DNA of 64,000 nucleotides from Rikenellaceae bacterium. Its GTDB lineage: Bacteria; Bacteroidota; Bacteroidia; Bacteroidales; Rikenellaceae. Positions within the stretch are counted from its first letter, which is position 1. Each line of letters opens with the position of its first letter. The notes under the pieces were generated by a model that made no database searches, was not told the origin of the DNA, and saw only the letters and a list, made by a program, of their open reading frames with translations. Below, piece after piece: positions 29,974 to 39,594 of this stretch. The DNA is taken from positions 49,591-113,590 of the forward strand of contig SUZS01000005.1 in NCBI GenBank assembly GCA_015059785.1, read 5' to 3'. The translations under genes were made by a program, and so were the position numbers.

Positions 29974-29981
29974 CAAAGATA
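29974..29981 (-). promoter_or_regulatory. -7 element of the thioesterase gene
   Basis: TATCTTTG on the minus strand, 23 nt upstream of the ATG. A divergent plus-strand TATCTTTG for the DUF4294 gene lies at 30003-30010, 11 nt before its ATG. Confidence 0.5.
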
Positions 29982-30021
29982 CTACAATAATCCTGTTTTC
30001 GTTATCTTTGCAGACAAAAGT

Positions 30022-30606
30022 ATGAAAAAATATCGCTACATACTGCTCTGCTTGCTACTTGTGACATCCTTTATCGCAAGCGGCCAGAGGCGTTTTCGTG
30101 AGCGTGCCTATTGGCACAGCGAGTGGGTGATTGAAAATGGTGATTCAGTTCCAGTATTTCATCTCACACCTATTCGCAAGTATGCTCGCAAGCCCGATAT
30201 GCGTCGTTATGCTCGTATGGTTAGGGCAGTAAAGCGCGTCTACCCTATCGCTGAAGAGGCTAAGACGCTTATGGCAAGTATGGAGCAAGAGCTACTTGCT
30301 CTACCAAACAAGAAACAGCAAAAACTCTACATCAAGGGTATTGAGAAACGACTGGTGCGTGAGTATACTCCAGTAATAAAGAAGATGACAATTTACGACG
30401 GCAAAGTACTTCTTAAACTAATTGACCGTCAAATAGATAACACCGCATTTGAGATTATCAAAGAGTTTCGCGGAGGCTTTGAGGCGGGTATGTGGCAGAC
30501 TCTTGCCAAAATCTTTGGCAACAACCTCAAAACCGACTACGACCCAGAGAAGGATGATAAGCTACTTGAGTATGTGGTTACTCTATACGAAAAGGGGCTA
30601 CTGTAG
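30022..30606 (+). CDS. DUF4294 exported protein
   Basis: Protein of 194 residues with a signal peptide (MKKYRYILLCLLLVTSFIASG) and the Bacteroidetes-specific DUF4294 domain. It is rich in Arg/Tyr (RKPDMRRYARMVRAVKRVYP) and contains FRGGFEAGMWQTLAKIFGN near the end. Function unknown. The ATG at 30022 is preferred to an upstream one because it gives the signal peptide and follows the -7 element. It converges on the NAGPA-like gene with a 2-nt gap. Confidence 0.8.
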   Translation: MKKYRYILLCLLLVTSFIASGQRRFRERAYWHSEWVIENGDSVPVFHLTPIRKYARKPDMRRYARMVRAVKRVYPIAEEAKTLMASMEQELLALPNKKQQKLYIKGIEKRLVREYTPVIKKMTIYDGKVLLKLIDRQIDNTAFEIIKEFRGGFEAGMWQTLAKIFGNNLKTDYDPEKDDKLLEYVVTLYEKGLL

Positions 30607-30608
30607 CA

Positions 30609-31469
30609 CTACTTCATCTCAACAATAGCAAGTCCATTAGGCACTGGTCGCTCGCCAGAGCGGTCAGAAGGACGGTTTATCGGCGCATAGTCGCCAGCAG
30701 AGACCTCTATGCTGAAGCTGCTGCTACCACCACCATCAAGGTTAATCGCATCATAAGCACCTAAATGCTTGAATATCTCAGCCATAGCAGCGTACGAAAG
30801 TCCATTTGAATACTCCTTTCTACGACCATCTGCAACGAGGATAAAGACCCTTCTACCATCGCGAGTAACACCCACTGCAGTACGCGGTTCAAGGCGTGTA
30901 GAAGAGCTCTGCGCCACCCCATCATTGAGCAGCATCTGGCGACCCGAGACAGCTTCTGCAATGAGGCTCTTATCAAAATTTTCATACTCACTACTACTCA
31001 AGCAGCGCGCAGTACCGTCAGTAAGCAGAGCAAAGACTGTCGTCTGACTATCATAACTATCCTTCAAGCACTTACCCGCGCGATACATAACACCGCAGGG
31101 CATTTGATTTGTACGGATATTAAAGAAGTCAGCATTAACGCCTCCCAACACCCTCAGATTCTGGCGTTTAGTCTGCATAGCCTCAAGGTGTTCCGATAGT
31201 GGAGCTTTTAGTGTCATCTGCTCCTCAGTCGAACAAATAGAGCTATCAGCATCGTCTACAGTGGTTGCTACAAGGCTGATTTTCTCAGACAGGCGGACAT
31301 CAAAGAGAAAAATCTTTGTCGGCAAGTTCTTTCCCTTGCTATCAGTAACGATGTAGTCCATAGTCACGACCTCCACACCCCTTGTAATCGTAGTACGAGG
31401 TTTAACGACCTGCCTTGAAACCGAGCAAGAGAGAAAAAGTGACGCAAAAAGTAAGATAATAAGTTTCAT
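30609..31469 (-). CDS. Phosphodiester glycosidase (NAGPA-domain) lipoprotein
   Basis: Lipoprotein of 286 residues (lipobox FLSCS, Cys16). The NAGPA domain is shown by GGVNADFF, PRTAVGVTRDGR and the hallmark AINLDGGGSSSF. Family members cleave phosphodiester-linked sugars; the mammalian uncovering enzyme removes GlcNAc from mannose-6-phosphate. In bacteria they act on exopolysaccharides or teichoic acids. Here a glycan-phosphodiester target in the envelope or the gut is plausible. Confidence 0.88.
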   Translation of the reverse strand: MKLIILLFASLFLSCSVSRQVVKPRTTITRGVEVVTMDYIVTDSKGKNLPTKIFLFDVRLSEKISLVATTVDDADSSICSTEEQMTLKAPLSEHLEAMQTKRQNLRVLGGVNADFFNIRTNQMPCGVMYRAGKCLKDSYDSQTTVFALLTDGTARCLSSSEYENFDKSLIAEAVSGRQMLLNDGVAQSSSTRLEPRTAVGVTRDGRRVFILVADGRRKEYSNGLSYAAMAEIFKHLGAYDAINLDGGGSSSFSIEVSAGDYAPINRPSDRSGERPVPNGLAIVEMK

Positions 31470-31549
31470 AACACAAATGTACAAAAATTTTTTGTATCTT
31501 CGCGCCGATATGTTGACTTATTGTGACTAATAACAAAAAAGACTAAAAT

Positions 31550-32881
31550 ATGTTTGAAAATTTAACCGAGAAACTTGAACGCTCGTTCAAAATCCTCAAA
31601 GGCGAGGGTCGCATTACAGAGCTTAATGTAGCCGAGACCCTCAAAGAGATTCGTCGCGCGCTGATTGATGCCGATGTAAACTACAAGGTTGCCAAGACCT
31701 TTACAGACCAGGTAAAGAACAAGGCACTGGGTATGAATGTGCTTACAGCTGTAAAGCCTGGTCAGATGCTGACAAAGATTGTGCGCGATGAGCTGGCAGC
31801 ACTTATGGGCGGTACGGCTACCGACATTAAGCTTGAGGGCAACCCAGCAGTAGTACTTATTGCCGGTCTTCAGGGTTCTGGTAAGACTACATTCTCTGGC
31901 AAGCTTGCCTCATTTATCAAGAGTAAGAAGGGTCGTCAGGTGCTTCTCGTTGCGGGCGATGTCTATCGTCCAGCAGCTATTGACCAGCTCAAGATACTCG
32001 GACAGCAGATTGGCGTAGAGGTATACACTGAAGATGGCAACAAAAACCCTGTAGAGATTGCTCAGAATGCGATCAGCTATGCTCGTCAGAAGGGTATTAA
32101 CACAGTTATTGTCGATACAGCAGGTCGATTGGCTGTAGACGAGGCGATGATGGTTGAGATTACTGCTATCAAGGCTGCTGTGAACCCGTCAGAGACACTC
32201 TTTGTTGTGGACTCAATGACTGGTCAGGATGCTGTAAATACTGCTCGCGAGTTTAACGACCGCCTTGACTTTGACGGCGTTGTACTTACAAAGCTTGATG
32301 GTGATACTCGTGGTGGTGCAGCTATCTCAATTCGTTCTGTTGTCAATAAGCCGCTCAAGTTTATCTCAAGTGGCGAGAAGATGGACACCCTGCAGGTGTT
32401 CCACCCAGAGCGTATGGCAGACCGAATCCTCGGTATGGGCGATGTTGTATCTCTTGTTGAGCGTGCGCAGGAGCAGTATGACGAGGAGGAGGCTCGCAAG
32501 CTGAAAAAGAAGATTGTTAAGAACCAGTTCAACTTCAACGACTTCCTCGCTCAGATTGCTCAGATCAAGAAGATGGGCAACCTTAAGGACCTTGCCTCTA
32601 TGATTCCAGGTATGGGCAAATTGTTGAAGGATGTAGAGTTTGGTGACGATGTCTTCAAGCAGACAGAGGCTATTATCGGCTCAATGACCCCAGAGGAGCG
32701 CGAGCATCCAGAGATTATCAATGCACGCCGTCGTGAGCGTATTGCAAAGGGCTCGGGAACAACTATGGCAGATGTAAATCGTCTACTGAAGCAGTTTGAG
32801 GATATGCGCAAGATGATGAAGATGGCTGCAGGCGGCAAGATGGGTATGCCAAAGGGTATGCCACGCGGTTTCCGCCGATAA
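31550..32881 (+). CDS. ffh: Signal recognition particle protein Ffh
   Basis: SRP GTPase of 443 residues that binds signal sequences on ribosomes and delivers them with FtsY. N domain 1-90, then the G domain with G1 GLQGSGKTT (about 106-114), DTAGRL and TKLDGD. The methionine-rich M domain that binds SRP RNA and signal peptides follows (about 300-443), ending in a Met/Gly/Arg tail. Its RNA partner is at 57213-57311 in this window. A near-consensus -7 (TATCTTCG) lies about 50 nt upstream. Confidence 0.98.
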   Translation: MFENLTEKLERSFKILKGEGRITELNVAETLKEIRRALIDADVNYKVAKTFTDQVKNKALGMNVLTAVKPGQMLTKIVRDELAALMGGTATDIKLEGNPAVVLIAGLQGSGKTTFSGKLASFIKSKKGRQVLLVAGDVYRPAAIDQLKILGQQIGVEVYTEDGNKNPVEIAQNAISYARQKGINTVIVDTAGRLAVDEAMMVEITAIKAAVNPSETLFVVDSMTGQDAVNTAREFNDRLDFDGVVLTKLDGDTRGGAAISIRSVVNKPLKFISSGEKMDTLQVFHPERMADRILGMGDVVSLVERAQEQYDEEEARKLKKKIVKNQFNFNDFLAQIAQIKKMGNLKDLASMIPGMGKLLKDVEFGDDVFKQTEAIIGSMTPEEREHPEIINARRRERIAKGSGTTMADVNRLLKQFEDMRKMMKMAAGGKMGMPKGMPRGFRR

Positions 32882-32947
32882 ATCTTGTCAATAGATTTTA
32901 GATTTGTGGAGCAGAACATAAGTAACTGTTCATTGATAAAAATAGCA

Positions 32948-34453
32948 ATGAGTAAGAAAACACCAACGTTATTAACAGCAATCTTTACGATAATTGCGTT
33001 ATGTCTCACTACGCCCGCAGTGGCTCAAAAGGGGGTAATCAAAATGGATATCATCCCTACTCCCGTTGAGTGCGAGTTATCTGTTGAAGATTACGTGCCA
33101 TTTGACAAAATCACTATCTCAACAGATGACGAGAGTGCGATAAAATGGGCAGAGAGACATCTCACATTGTGGTATAACAAATTTGCTCCAAAAGTGTATC
33201 AAAAGAGGTACGCCGGTAATTTTACACAAAAAAGTGCATACACTGTCAATATTAGCAAAAAGGGGGTGGAGATTTGTGCAAAGGGGATAGATGGTGTCCG
33301 ATATGCTCTCTTCTCATTAAGGCAGATTGCCATTGCTAATCGCAACACAAAAGAGGTGGAGCAATATATCGTACCCGTTGGCTCAATTAGCGATTTCCCT
33401 GCTATGGAGTTTAGAGGTATGCATATCTGCTGGTTCCCTGAGACGCAAGAGTACGAAGTTGAACGAATGATTCGTATGGCGGCATACTACAAGCTTAATT
33501 ATGTAGTATTAGAGCCTTGGGGTACATATCAGAGCAAGGTAGCTCCGTGGCTCAACTGGGATAATCCTCCAATGACAAAGAGGGCTATTAAGAGATTGGT
33601 TGCAGTAGCAAATGATCTTGGTGTTACACTTATACCTCAATTAAACATCTTTGGGCATGCAGCCTATAGCCGAAGTCGCTCAGGTAAGCACTCAACTTTA
33701 GATTTACGCCCACAATATCAGCCTCTTTTTGAGCCTATGGACGGGTGGAATTGGTGTCTTACTAATCCAGTTGCAAGAAGAGTAATTGCCGACTACATGG
33801 CTGAGTTGCTTAAAGACTTTGGAAATCCTAAATTCTTCCATATTGGCTGTGACGAAGCTCAGCGTCCAAGTTGTCCTCAATGTGTCGCTCAACCATACTC
33901 TAAGCTCTTTACGGAGCATCTCAAATTTGCGCATAAAGTGTTAGCAGAACACGGTGCTAGACCTATGATGTGGCACGATATGCTCTTAAAGAAGGGTGAT
34001 AGTCTCTGGAAAGGTCACAAAGCCAATGGCACAGTTGAAACGGCCAAAGTTGCTGAGACCCTTCCCAAAGATATTGTTATCTGCGATTGGAATTACGGTG
34101 CAGGTAAGGAGAGCTACCCATCATATTCATATTTCCAATCGTTAGGTTATGATGTTTTGGCTTGTCCGTGGGAGAACGTTAGTGGCATACATGCAGAGGC
34201 TGATGCCATTCAGCAAATTAAAGCATTTGGAATGCTCGGCACATTATGGCATCACTACTATGGAAGCAGTTTGGTGACCATCTATACTAATGTTGCACAC
34301 GCGACTTGGAATCCAACTATTAAAAAGGCTAAGGGCTCTGGTGCATTTAGGACCCATTTCAGACAAGTATCTTGGGATATGAAGTTAAAGAGATATGATC
34401 AGTTCGGTATTCAGAATTACCAAATACTGACAAACACTGCCACATATAAATAA
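32948..34453 (+). CDS. GH20-type beta-N-acetylhexosaminidase, exported
   Basis: Glycosidase of 501 residues, probably removing terminal GlcNAc or GalNAc from host mucin or peptidoglycan fragments. A signal peptide (to about AVAQ) leads to a small alpha/beta GH20b-like domain (about 30-155) and the catalytic barrel, with the substrate-assisted pair Asp302-Glu303 in [19 protein letters not shown] opens the barrel. It lacks the C-terminal modules seen in longer family members. It interrupts a housekeeping run (ffh ... era) and is more AT-rich than both, so it may be a later insertion. The start is the ATG giving the signal peptide. Confidence 0.87.
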   Translation: MSKKTPTLLTAIFTIIALCLTTPAVAQKGVIKMDIIPTPVECELSVEDYVPFDKITISTDDESAIKWAERHLTLWYNKFAPKVYQKRYAGNFTQKSAYTVNISKKGVEICAKGIDGVRYALFSLRQIAIANRNTKEVEQYIVPVGSISDFPAMEFRGMHICWFPETQEYEVERMIRMAAYYKLNYVVLEPWGTYQSKVAPWLNWDNPPMTKRAIKRLVAVANDLGVTLIPQLNIFGHAAYSRSRSGKHSTLDLRPQYQPLFEPMDGWNWCLTNPVARRVIADYMAELLKDFGNPKFFHIGCDEAQRPSCPQCVAQPYSKLFTEHLKFAHKVLAEHGARPMMWHDMLLKKGDSLWKGHKANGTVETAKVAETLPKDIVICDWNYGAGKESYPSYSYFQSLGYDVLACPWENVSGIHAEADAIQQIKAFGMLGTLWHHYYGSSLVTIYTNVAHATWNPTIKKAKGSGAFRTHFRQVSWDMKLKRYDQFGIQNYQILTNTATYK

Positions 34454-34467
34454 AAAAATTGGATATA

Positions 34468-35352
34468 ATGCACAGAAGTGGTTTCGTAAATATTATTGGC
34501 AACCCCAATGTCGGCAAATCAACACTGATGAACGCACTTGTAGGCGAGCGTCTGTCCATTATTACATCTAAGGCACAGACTACCCGCCACAGAATTATGG
34601 GTATTGTCAATGGCGAGGATTTTCAGATTGTCTACTCCGACACACCAGGTATTCTAAAGCCTAACTACAAGCTTCAAGAGTCAATGATGAAGTTTGTAAG
34701 AGGTGCTGTATCGGATGCAGATGTTATCCTCTATGTCACTGACACCGTTGAGCAGCCAAGTGAGCGCAATAGCGAAATACTTGAGAAGATTGCCCTAAGT
34801 GGTATTCCTGTACTGCTGATTATCAATAAGATTGACTTGACAACTCAAGAAAAGCTTGAAGAACTTGTCTCCTACTGGCAGGAAAAGCTTCCGCAGGCAA
34901 CAGTAATCCCTGCATCTGCTCGCGAGGGATTTAATATCGGTGGTATTTTTGACCGCATACTCTCTCTGCTTCCAGAGGGCGAGCCTTTCTATCCAAAAGA
35001 TACACTTACAGACAAGACTCTTCGTTTCTTTGCATCGGAGATTATCCGCGAGAAGATACTGCTAACATACGACAAGGAGATACCATACTGCTGCGAAATT
35101 GAGATTGACTCCTACAAGGAGGAGGCCGCTATTGACCGCATCAGCGCAACAATATATGTTGCCCGCGACTCCCAAAAGGGCATTGTTATTGGACACAAGG
35201 GCGAGAAACTAAAGAAGGTGGGTCAGGCAGCCCGTCAAGACCTTGAGCGTTTTCTCGATAAGAAGGTCTTTTTACAGCTATTTGTAAAGGTCAACGACGA
35301 CTGGAGAAATTCAGACCGTCAGTTGCGTAGATTTGGTTACGAACTTGAGTAA
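34468..35352 (+). CDS. era: GTPase Era
   Basis: Ribosome-assembly GTPase of 294 residues binding the 3' end of 16S rRNA. G1 is [10 protein letters not shown]3 DTPG, G4 INKID, and the C-terminal KH domain contains [24 protein letters not shown] at 34468 is chosen over an in-frame TTG 9 nt upstream. It lies 14 nt after the GH20 gene and 1 nt before the TPR gene. Confidence 0.97.
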   Translation: MHRSGFVNIIGNPNVGKSTLMNALVGERLSIITSKAQTTRHRIMGIVNGEDFQIVYSDTPGILKPNYKLQESMMKFVRGAVSDADVILYVTDTVEQPSERNSEILEKIALSGIPVLLIINKIDLTTQEKLEELVSYWQEKLPQATVIPASAREGFNIGGIFDRILSLLPEGEPFYPKDTLTDKTLRFFASEIIREKILLTYDKEIPYCCEIEIDSYKEEAAIDRISATIYVARDSQKGIVIGHKGEKLKKVGQAARQDLERFLDKKVFLQLFVKVNDDWRNSDRQLRRFGYELE

Positions 35353-35353
35353 G

Positions 35354-37360
35354 ATGCAGAGATTGAAGCTCTACATACTTCTACTTGTGGCAGCCACACT
35401 GTTTGGCTCGTCAAGGGTCAGTGCGCAGTATAACCGCGAGTACTTCTTCTGGGTAGGTCGTCAGCAGATGATGGAGAATGAGTTTACCGAGGCTATTCGT
35501 ACGCTCAATGTACTTCTCCGTTTTGACGATGATGCATATGAGGGTTACTTTCTGCGTGGTATTGCAAAGTACAACCTTGATGACCTTATCGGTGCAGAGG
35601 CGGACTTTACTATAGCCATTAACAAAAACCCCGTCTTTACAACAGCCTTTACATACAGAGCCATAACTCGCTCTCGTTTAGGCAACTACGACGATGCACT
35701 TAAAGATTTTCGTGAGGCCATTGATTTGCGTCCAGACCTTCCAAACCCCTACTTCAGTCGTGGTGTAACAAGGCTTCTTAATCAACAATTTAAGGATGCG
35801 ATATCCGACTTTGACAACTTCATCAAGTACGAGAAGAAGGTGTCGGATGCCTACCTTAATCGCGGTATGTGCTACCTCTATCTCAAGGATACGGTCAGAG
35901 CATACGAGGATTTTAATACGGCAGTAAAGACCAACCGTGAGAATCCAGTGTCTTATAATCGTCGTGGCTCGTTATACCTTGAGCAGCAGCGATTTGAGGA
36001 GGCTGAGGCTGACTTTAACAAGGCTATTGAGTGCGACTCTACCCTACCAGTTTCGTTCTTTAATCGCGCATTGGTATACAACTATACAAATCGTCCACAG
36101 CTCTCACTTGCAGACCTTGATAAGGTTATTCAGTTAGACTCAACAAGTTCTATTACATACTTCAACCGCGCAATTATCCGAAGTAATATCGGTGACTACA
36201 ATCGTGCTCTTGAGGATTACGACAAGGTAGCACAGTACTCGCCAAATAATGTGCTTGTCTACTACAACCGAGCAATTCTAAAGACCCAGTTAGGCGAGAT
36301 TAAGCAGGCTGTGGAGGACTACTCGCGTGCTATTGAGCTCTACCCCGACTTCGCAAATGCCTACCTCGGCAGAAGCCATCTGAGGCACCTACTGCGAGAT
36401 AATGCAGGGGCTAAGCGCGACCGTCAGACTGCCGAGCGTAAGATTGCTGAGTATCGCTCACGACTCAGCGACAGCACATACTCTATTTATGCCGATACAA
36501 CGCAGAAATTCAACCAGTTACTATCATTTGAGAGTAAAATTGCTGGCTCCTCATTTGAGCGTATAAAGAGTCGAAATAATGACAATAGTGACAATATGAC
36601 TCTATTGCCACTCTACCGCTTTACAATGCGAAATCGTGACTCCATTGATGTTGAGCAGTCTACTCGTCGCTTCCATAGTCAGAGAGCCGAAGACTTTATT
36701 GCGGCACTTGACAACCCTCTGCTGCAAATTTCCCGTCAGGAGACAAACATTTCGCCAGATTCGCTTGTTCTGCTCAACCACAACTATCGTGAGGCTGTGA
36801 AGATAACCGTGGGAGATAACACTTGGAAGGTTCTGTTCCAGACAGCTATAAGCGAGACGCTGATAAAGCAGTATACAAATGCTGTGAACACCTACTCGCA
36901 GGCTATAGCTCTCAATCCGTCAAATCCGTTCCTCTACCTTAACCGCGCAGCGACACAGGCAGAGATGATTGACTTTATATCATCTATTGACAACGGATAT
37001 CACCGTATGTCTATTGAGAGTGACCCTGCACGCAGACTGCACAACTCTCACACTCGCACATACGACTATAGCGAGGCTATCTCTGACCTTAACAAGGCGA
37101 TAAAGCTCCACCCAGGATTTGCATACGCATACTACAACCGCGCAAACCTATATGCTCTGTCTGGTATGCTTCCAGAGGCGGCAGATGACTACACAAAGGC
37201 CATTGAGCTAAATCCTCACTTTGCCGAGGCATACTACAACCGCGGACTGATACAAATATATATGAAAGATACTCGCAAGGGATGCCTTGACATCTCAAAG
37301 GCGGGTGAGCTTGGTATTACAGAGGCGTATAAAGTATTAAAGAATTACTCAAATCAATAA
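35354..37360 (+). CDS. Tetratricopeptide-repeat exported protein
   Basis: Protein of 668 residues with a signal peptide (to about SRVSAQ) and about ten TPR units. Repeats such as YYNRGLIQIYMKD, YYNRAILKTQLGE and AYLNRGMCYLY run through residues ~35-370 and again ~510-660, with a less regular middle. It probably acts as a periplasmic scaffold in complex assembly. Its start is 1 nt after the era stop, so it is cotranslated. No enzymatic motif is visible. Confidence 0.9.
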   Translation: MQRLKLYILLLVAATLFGSSRVSAQYNREYFFWVGRQQMMENEFTEAIRTLNVLLRFDDDAYEGYFLRGIAKYNLDDLIGAEADFTIAINKNPVFTTAFTYRAITRSRLGNYDDALKDFREAIDLRPDLPNPYFSRGVTRLLNQQFKDAISDFDNFIKYEKKVSDAYLNRGMCYLYLKDTVRAYEDFNTAVKTNRENPVSYNRRGSLYLEQQRFEEAEADFNKAIECDSTLPVSFFNRALVYNYTNRPQLSLADLDKVIQLDSTSSITYFNRAIIRSNIGDYNRALEDYDKVAQYSPNNVLVYYNRAILKTQLGEIKQAVEDYSRAIELYPDFANAYLGRSHLRHLLRDNAGAKRDRQTAERKIAEYRSRLSDSTYSIYADTTQKFNQLLSFESKIAGSSFERIKSRNNDNSDNMTLLPLYRFTMRNRDSIDVEQSTRRFHSQRAEDFIAALDNPLLQISRQETNISPDSLVLLNHNYREAVKITVGDNTWKVLFQTAISETLIKQYTNAVNTYSQAIALNPSNPFLYLNRAATQAEMIDFISSIDNGYHRMSIESDPARRLHNSHTRTYDYSEAISDLNKAIKLHPGFAYAYYNRANLYALSGMLPEAADDYTKAIELNPHFAEAYYNRGLIQIYMKDTRKGCLDISKAGELGITEAYKVLKNYSNQ

Positions 37361-37372
37361 ATATAAACCATT

Positions 37373-38794
37373 ATGACTCAAACAATTCGTAAAAATCTCA
37401 ACGACTACAGCTGGGCACGCTGGACGGCGATGGTGCTTATCGCTATGATGATGCTCTTTGCACATATGTTCGTTGATGTAATCTCTCCTATCAAGGAGTT
37501 GATTCAGGTTCAGCGCGGCTGGACATCGGATATCTTCGGAACCTATGCAGGCTCTGAGTATCTACTCAATGTATGGGGATTCCTAATCCTTGCAGGTATT
37601 ATCCTTGATAAGATGGGTATCCGCTTCACTGGTCTTGCATCAGCAATTACTATGATTGTCGGCGCGGCTATTAAGTTCTATGCCGTATCAGAGGCCTTCA
37701 TCGGCACTGGTCTTGAGAGTTGGCTCAACAGCTGGTGGACTGCTTTCCCAGCATCTGCAAAACTCGCTTCCGCAGGCTTTATGATTTTTGGCTGTGGTTG
37801 TGAGATGGCGGGTATTACCGCTTCAAAGGCTATGGCAAAGTGGTTTGAGGGTAAGGAGATGGCTCTTGCTATGGGTCTTGAGATGGCTCTGACTCGCGTA
37901 AGTGTGTTCCTTATTTTTACTATCTCGCCTCGTCTTGCAGGTATTGGAGGAGCTGACCCAAGTGTAGTTCGCCCAGTAGCATTCTGCCTTGCACTACTCT
38001 GCATTGGACTGTTGTTCTACACAATCTTCTGCCTTATGGACAAGAAGTTGGATGCACAGAGAGGTGCTACTGAGAATGCTGACCCAGAGGAGGAGTTTAA
38101 GTTCTCAGACATCGGTAAGATATTCAGCAGCAAGCTCTTCTGGATTGTAGCTATGCTCTGCGTACTCTACTACTCAGCTATCTTCCCATTCCAGAAGTTC
38201 GCTGCAAATATGCTTCAGAGCACACTTGGTCTTGATGCGACAACGGCCGCAGATATCTTCCGTTGGTTCCCTATCGGTGCAGCTTGTGTAACTCCATTCT
38301 TGGGTTGGTATCTTGACAATAAGGGTAAGGGCGCGACAATGCTTATCCTCGGTGCACTGCTGATGATTGTCTGCCACTCTATCTTCGCTCTTGTTCTACC
38401 TGCATTCCCAAGCAAGGTTATCGCATTCTCGGCAATCATTCTGCTTGGCGTATCATTCTCGCTTGTTCCTGCAGCTCTCTGGCCATCAATTCCAAAGATT
38501 ATGGACAAGCGATTCCTCGGTAGTGCATACTCGCTGATTTTCTGGGTACAGAACTTCGGTTTGAGCTTCACACCAATGCTTATTGGTTATGTTCTTGAGA
38601 AGACTAACCCAGGTGTAGCAGAACAGATTGAGGCAGGTGTTACTGGCGTAGCATATAACTACACCTACCCTATGCTTGTTTTTGTAGGTCTGGGCATACT
38701 TGCACTACTCTTCGCACTTTACCTCAAGGCTGACGACCGCCGAAATAACTATCACTTGGAGGAGCCAAACATTAAGGATAAAGCTGCTCAATAA
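37373..38794 (+). CDS. MFS transporter
   Basis: Inner-membrane protein of 473 residues with about 12 hydrophobic segments and the order expected for a major facilitator: AMMMLFAHMFVDVISP in helix 1, a Gly-rich helix 5 with EMALAMGLEMALTR, and a cytoplasmic loop rich in acidic residues in the middle. A longer loop lies after helix 3. The substrate cannot be told; it differs strongly from the sugar transporter at 1156. It lies 12 nt after the TPR gene. Confidence 0.85.
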   Translation: MTQTIRKNLNDYSWARWTAMVLIAMMMLFAHMFVDVISPIKELIQVQRGWTSDIFGTYAGSEYLLNVWGFLILAGIILDKMGIRFTGLASAITMIVGAAIKFYAVSEAFIGTGLESWLNSWWTAFPASAKLASAGFMIFGCGCEMAGITASKAMAKWFEGKEMALAMGLEMALTRVSVFLIFTISPRLAGIGGADPSVVRPVAFCLALLCIGLLFYTIFCLMDKKLDAQRGATENADPEEEFKFSDIGKIFSSKLFWIVAMLCVLYYSAIFPFQKFAANMLQSTLGLDATTAADIFRWFPIGAACVTPFLGWYLDNKGKGATMLILGALLMIVCHSIFALVLPAFPSKVIAFSAIILLGVSFSLVPAALWPSIPKIMDKRFLGSAYSLIFWVQNFGLSFTPMLIGYVLEKTNPGVAEQIEAGVTGVAYNYTYPMLVFVGLGILALLFALYLKADDRRNNYHLEEPNIKDKAAQ

Positions 38795-38827
38795 CCAAGG
38801 ACTAACAACCGACAGAGGTAGTAGATT

Positions 38828-38857
38828 TTTGTTTTTCGCAAAAATTTACTACCTTTG
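38828..38857 (+). promoter_or_regulatory. Promoter of acyl-ACP thioesterase gene
   Basis: TTTG (38828-38831) and TACCTTTG (38850-38857), 18-bp spacing. The ATG follows 5 nt later, so the mRNA would be nearly leaderless. Confidence 0.6.
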
Positions 38858-38862
38858 TCATT

Positions 38863-39591
38863 ATGAAAAATCAAACTACATATCGTTATCAGGTCTCTAC
38901 GCAGAATGTAGACTTTACTCTGCGTGCATCTATCGCCTCATTAGGTAACTATATTCTTAATACTGCGGGCATTGACGCACAGGGCAAGGGCTTTGGCGTA
39001 GATGCACTCTCGCCGCAAAATCTTACTTGGGTGCTGTCAAAGTTCGTTATCGAGATTGACTCACGCCCAGAGCAGTTTGCACAGTTTGACCTTACTACTT
39101 GGGTAAATCAGAATACACGATTGGTCTCTACGCGAAACTTTACTCTGTCCGATTTAGAGGGAAATGTGTTTATCCGTTCCCTCTCACAGTGGTGTATGCT
39201 TGACTATGTAAAGCGATTACCTGTAAATCTTCAGACCATTGAGCCGCTCTATACTCCATATATCTGCGAGGCAGAGTCTCCGTGTGAGCCCCCTATGCGA
39301 CTAAAGGCTATTGAGGCGGAAATAGTTAAGGAGCACCGTGTGGCGTATAGTGATATTGACTTTAACCGTCATATGAATACTATGCGATATATTGGTCTAA
39401 TGCTCGATATGATTGACATTGAGCACCTTACAGCAAACCGCCCGCTGCGTATAGATGTTCATTTTATTTCTGAGTGTCTTTATGGTCAGACCATCAAAGT
39501 TGGCATGCAGACTACCGAAGACGCATCACTGTTTGAGGTTACTAAAGAGGATGGCACAGTAGCTTGTCGCGCTGCTTTTACTTGGAGGTAG
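38863..39591 (+). CDS. Acyl-ACP thioesterase (FatA/FatB family)
   Basis: Cytoplasmic enzyme of 242 residues with two tandem hotdog domains, releasing free fatty acid from acyl-carrier protein. The first domain has ASIASLGNYILNTAG and WVLSKFVIEI; the second has YSDIDFNRHMNTMRYI, the conserved Asn-x-His type motif. The length fits bacterial members. It lies 3 nt before a glycosyltransferase gene; no obvious link. Confidence 0.88.
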   Translation: MKNQTTYRYQVSTQNVDFTLRASIASLGNYILNTAGIDAQGKGFGVDALSPQNLTWVLSKFVIEIDSRPEQFAQFDLTTWVNQNTRLVSTRNFTLSDLEGNVFIRSLSQWCMLDYVKRLPVNLQTIEPLYTPYICEAESPCEPPMRLKAIEAEIVKEHRVAYSDIDFNRHMNTMRYIGLMLDMIDIEHLTANRPLRIDVHFISECLYGQTIKVGMQTTEDASLFEVTKEDGTVACRAAFTWR

Positions 39592-39594
39592 ATT

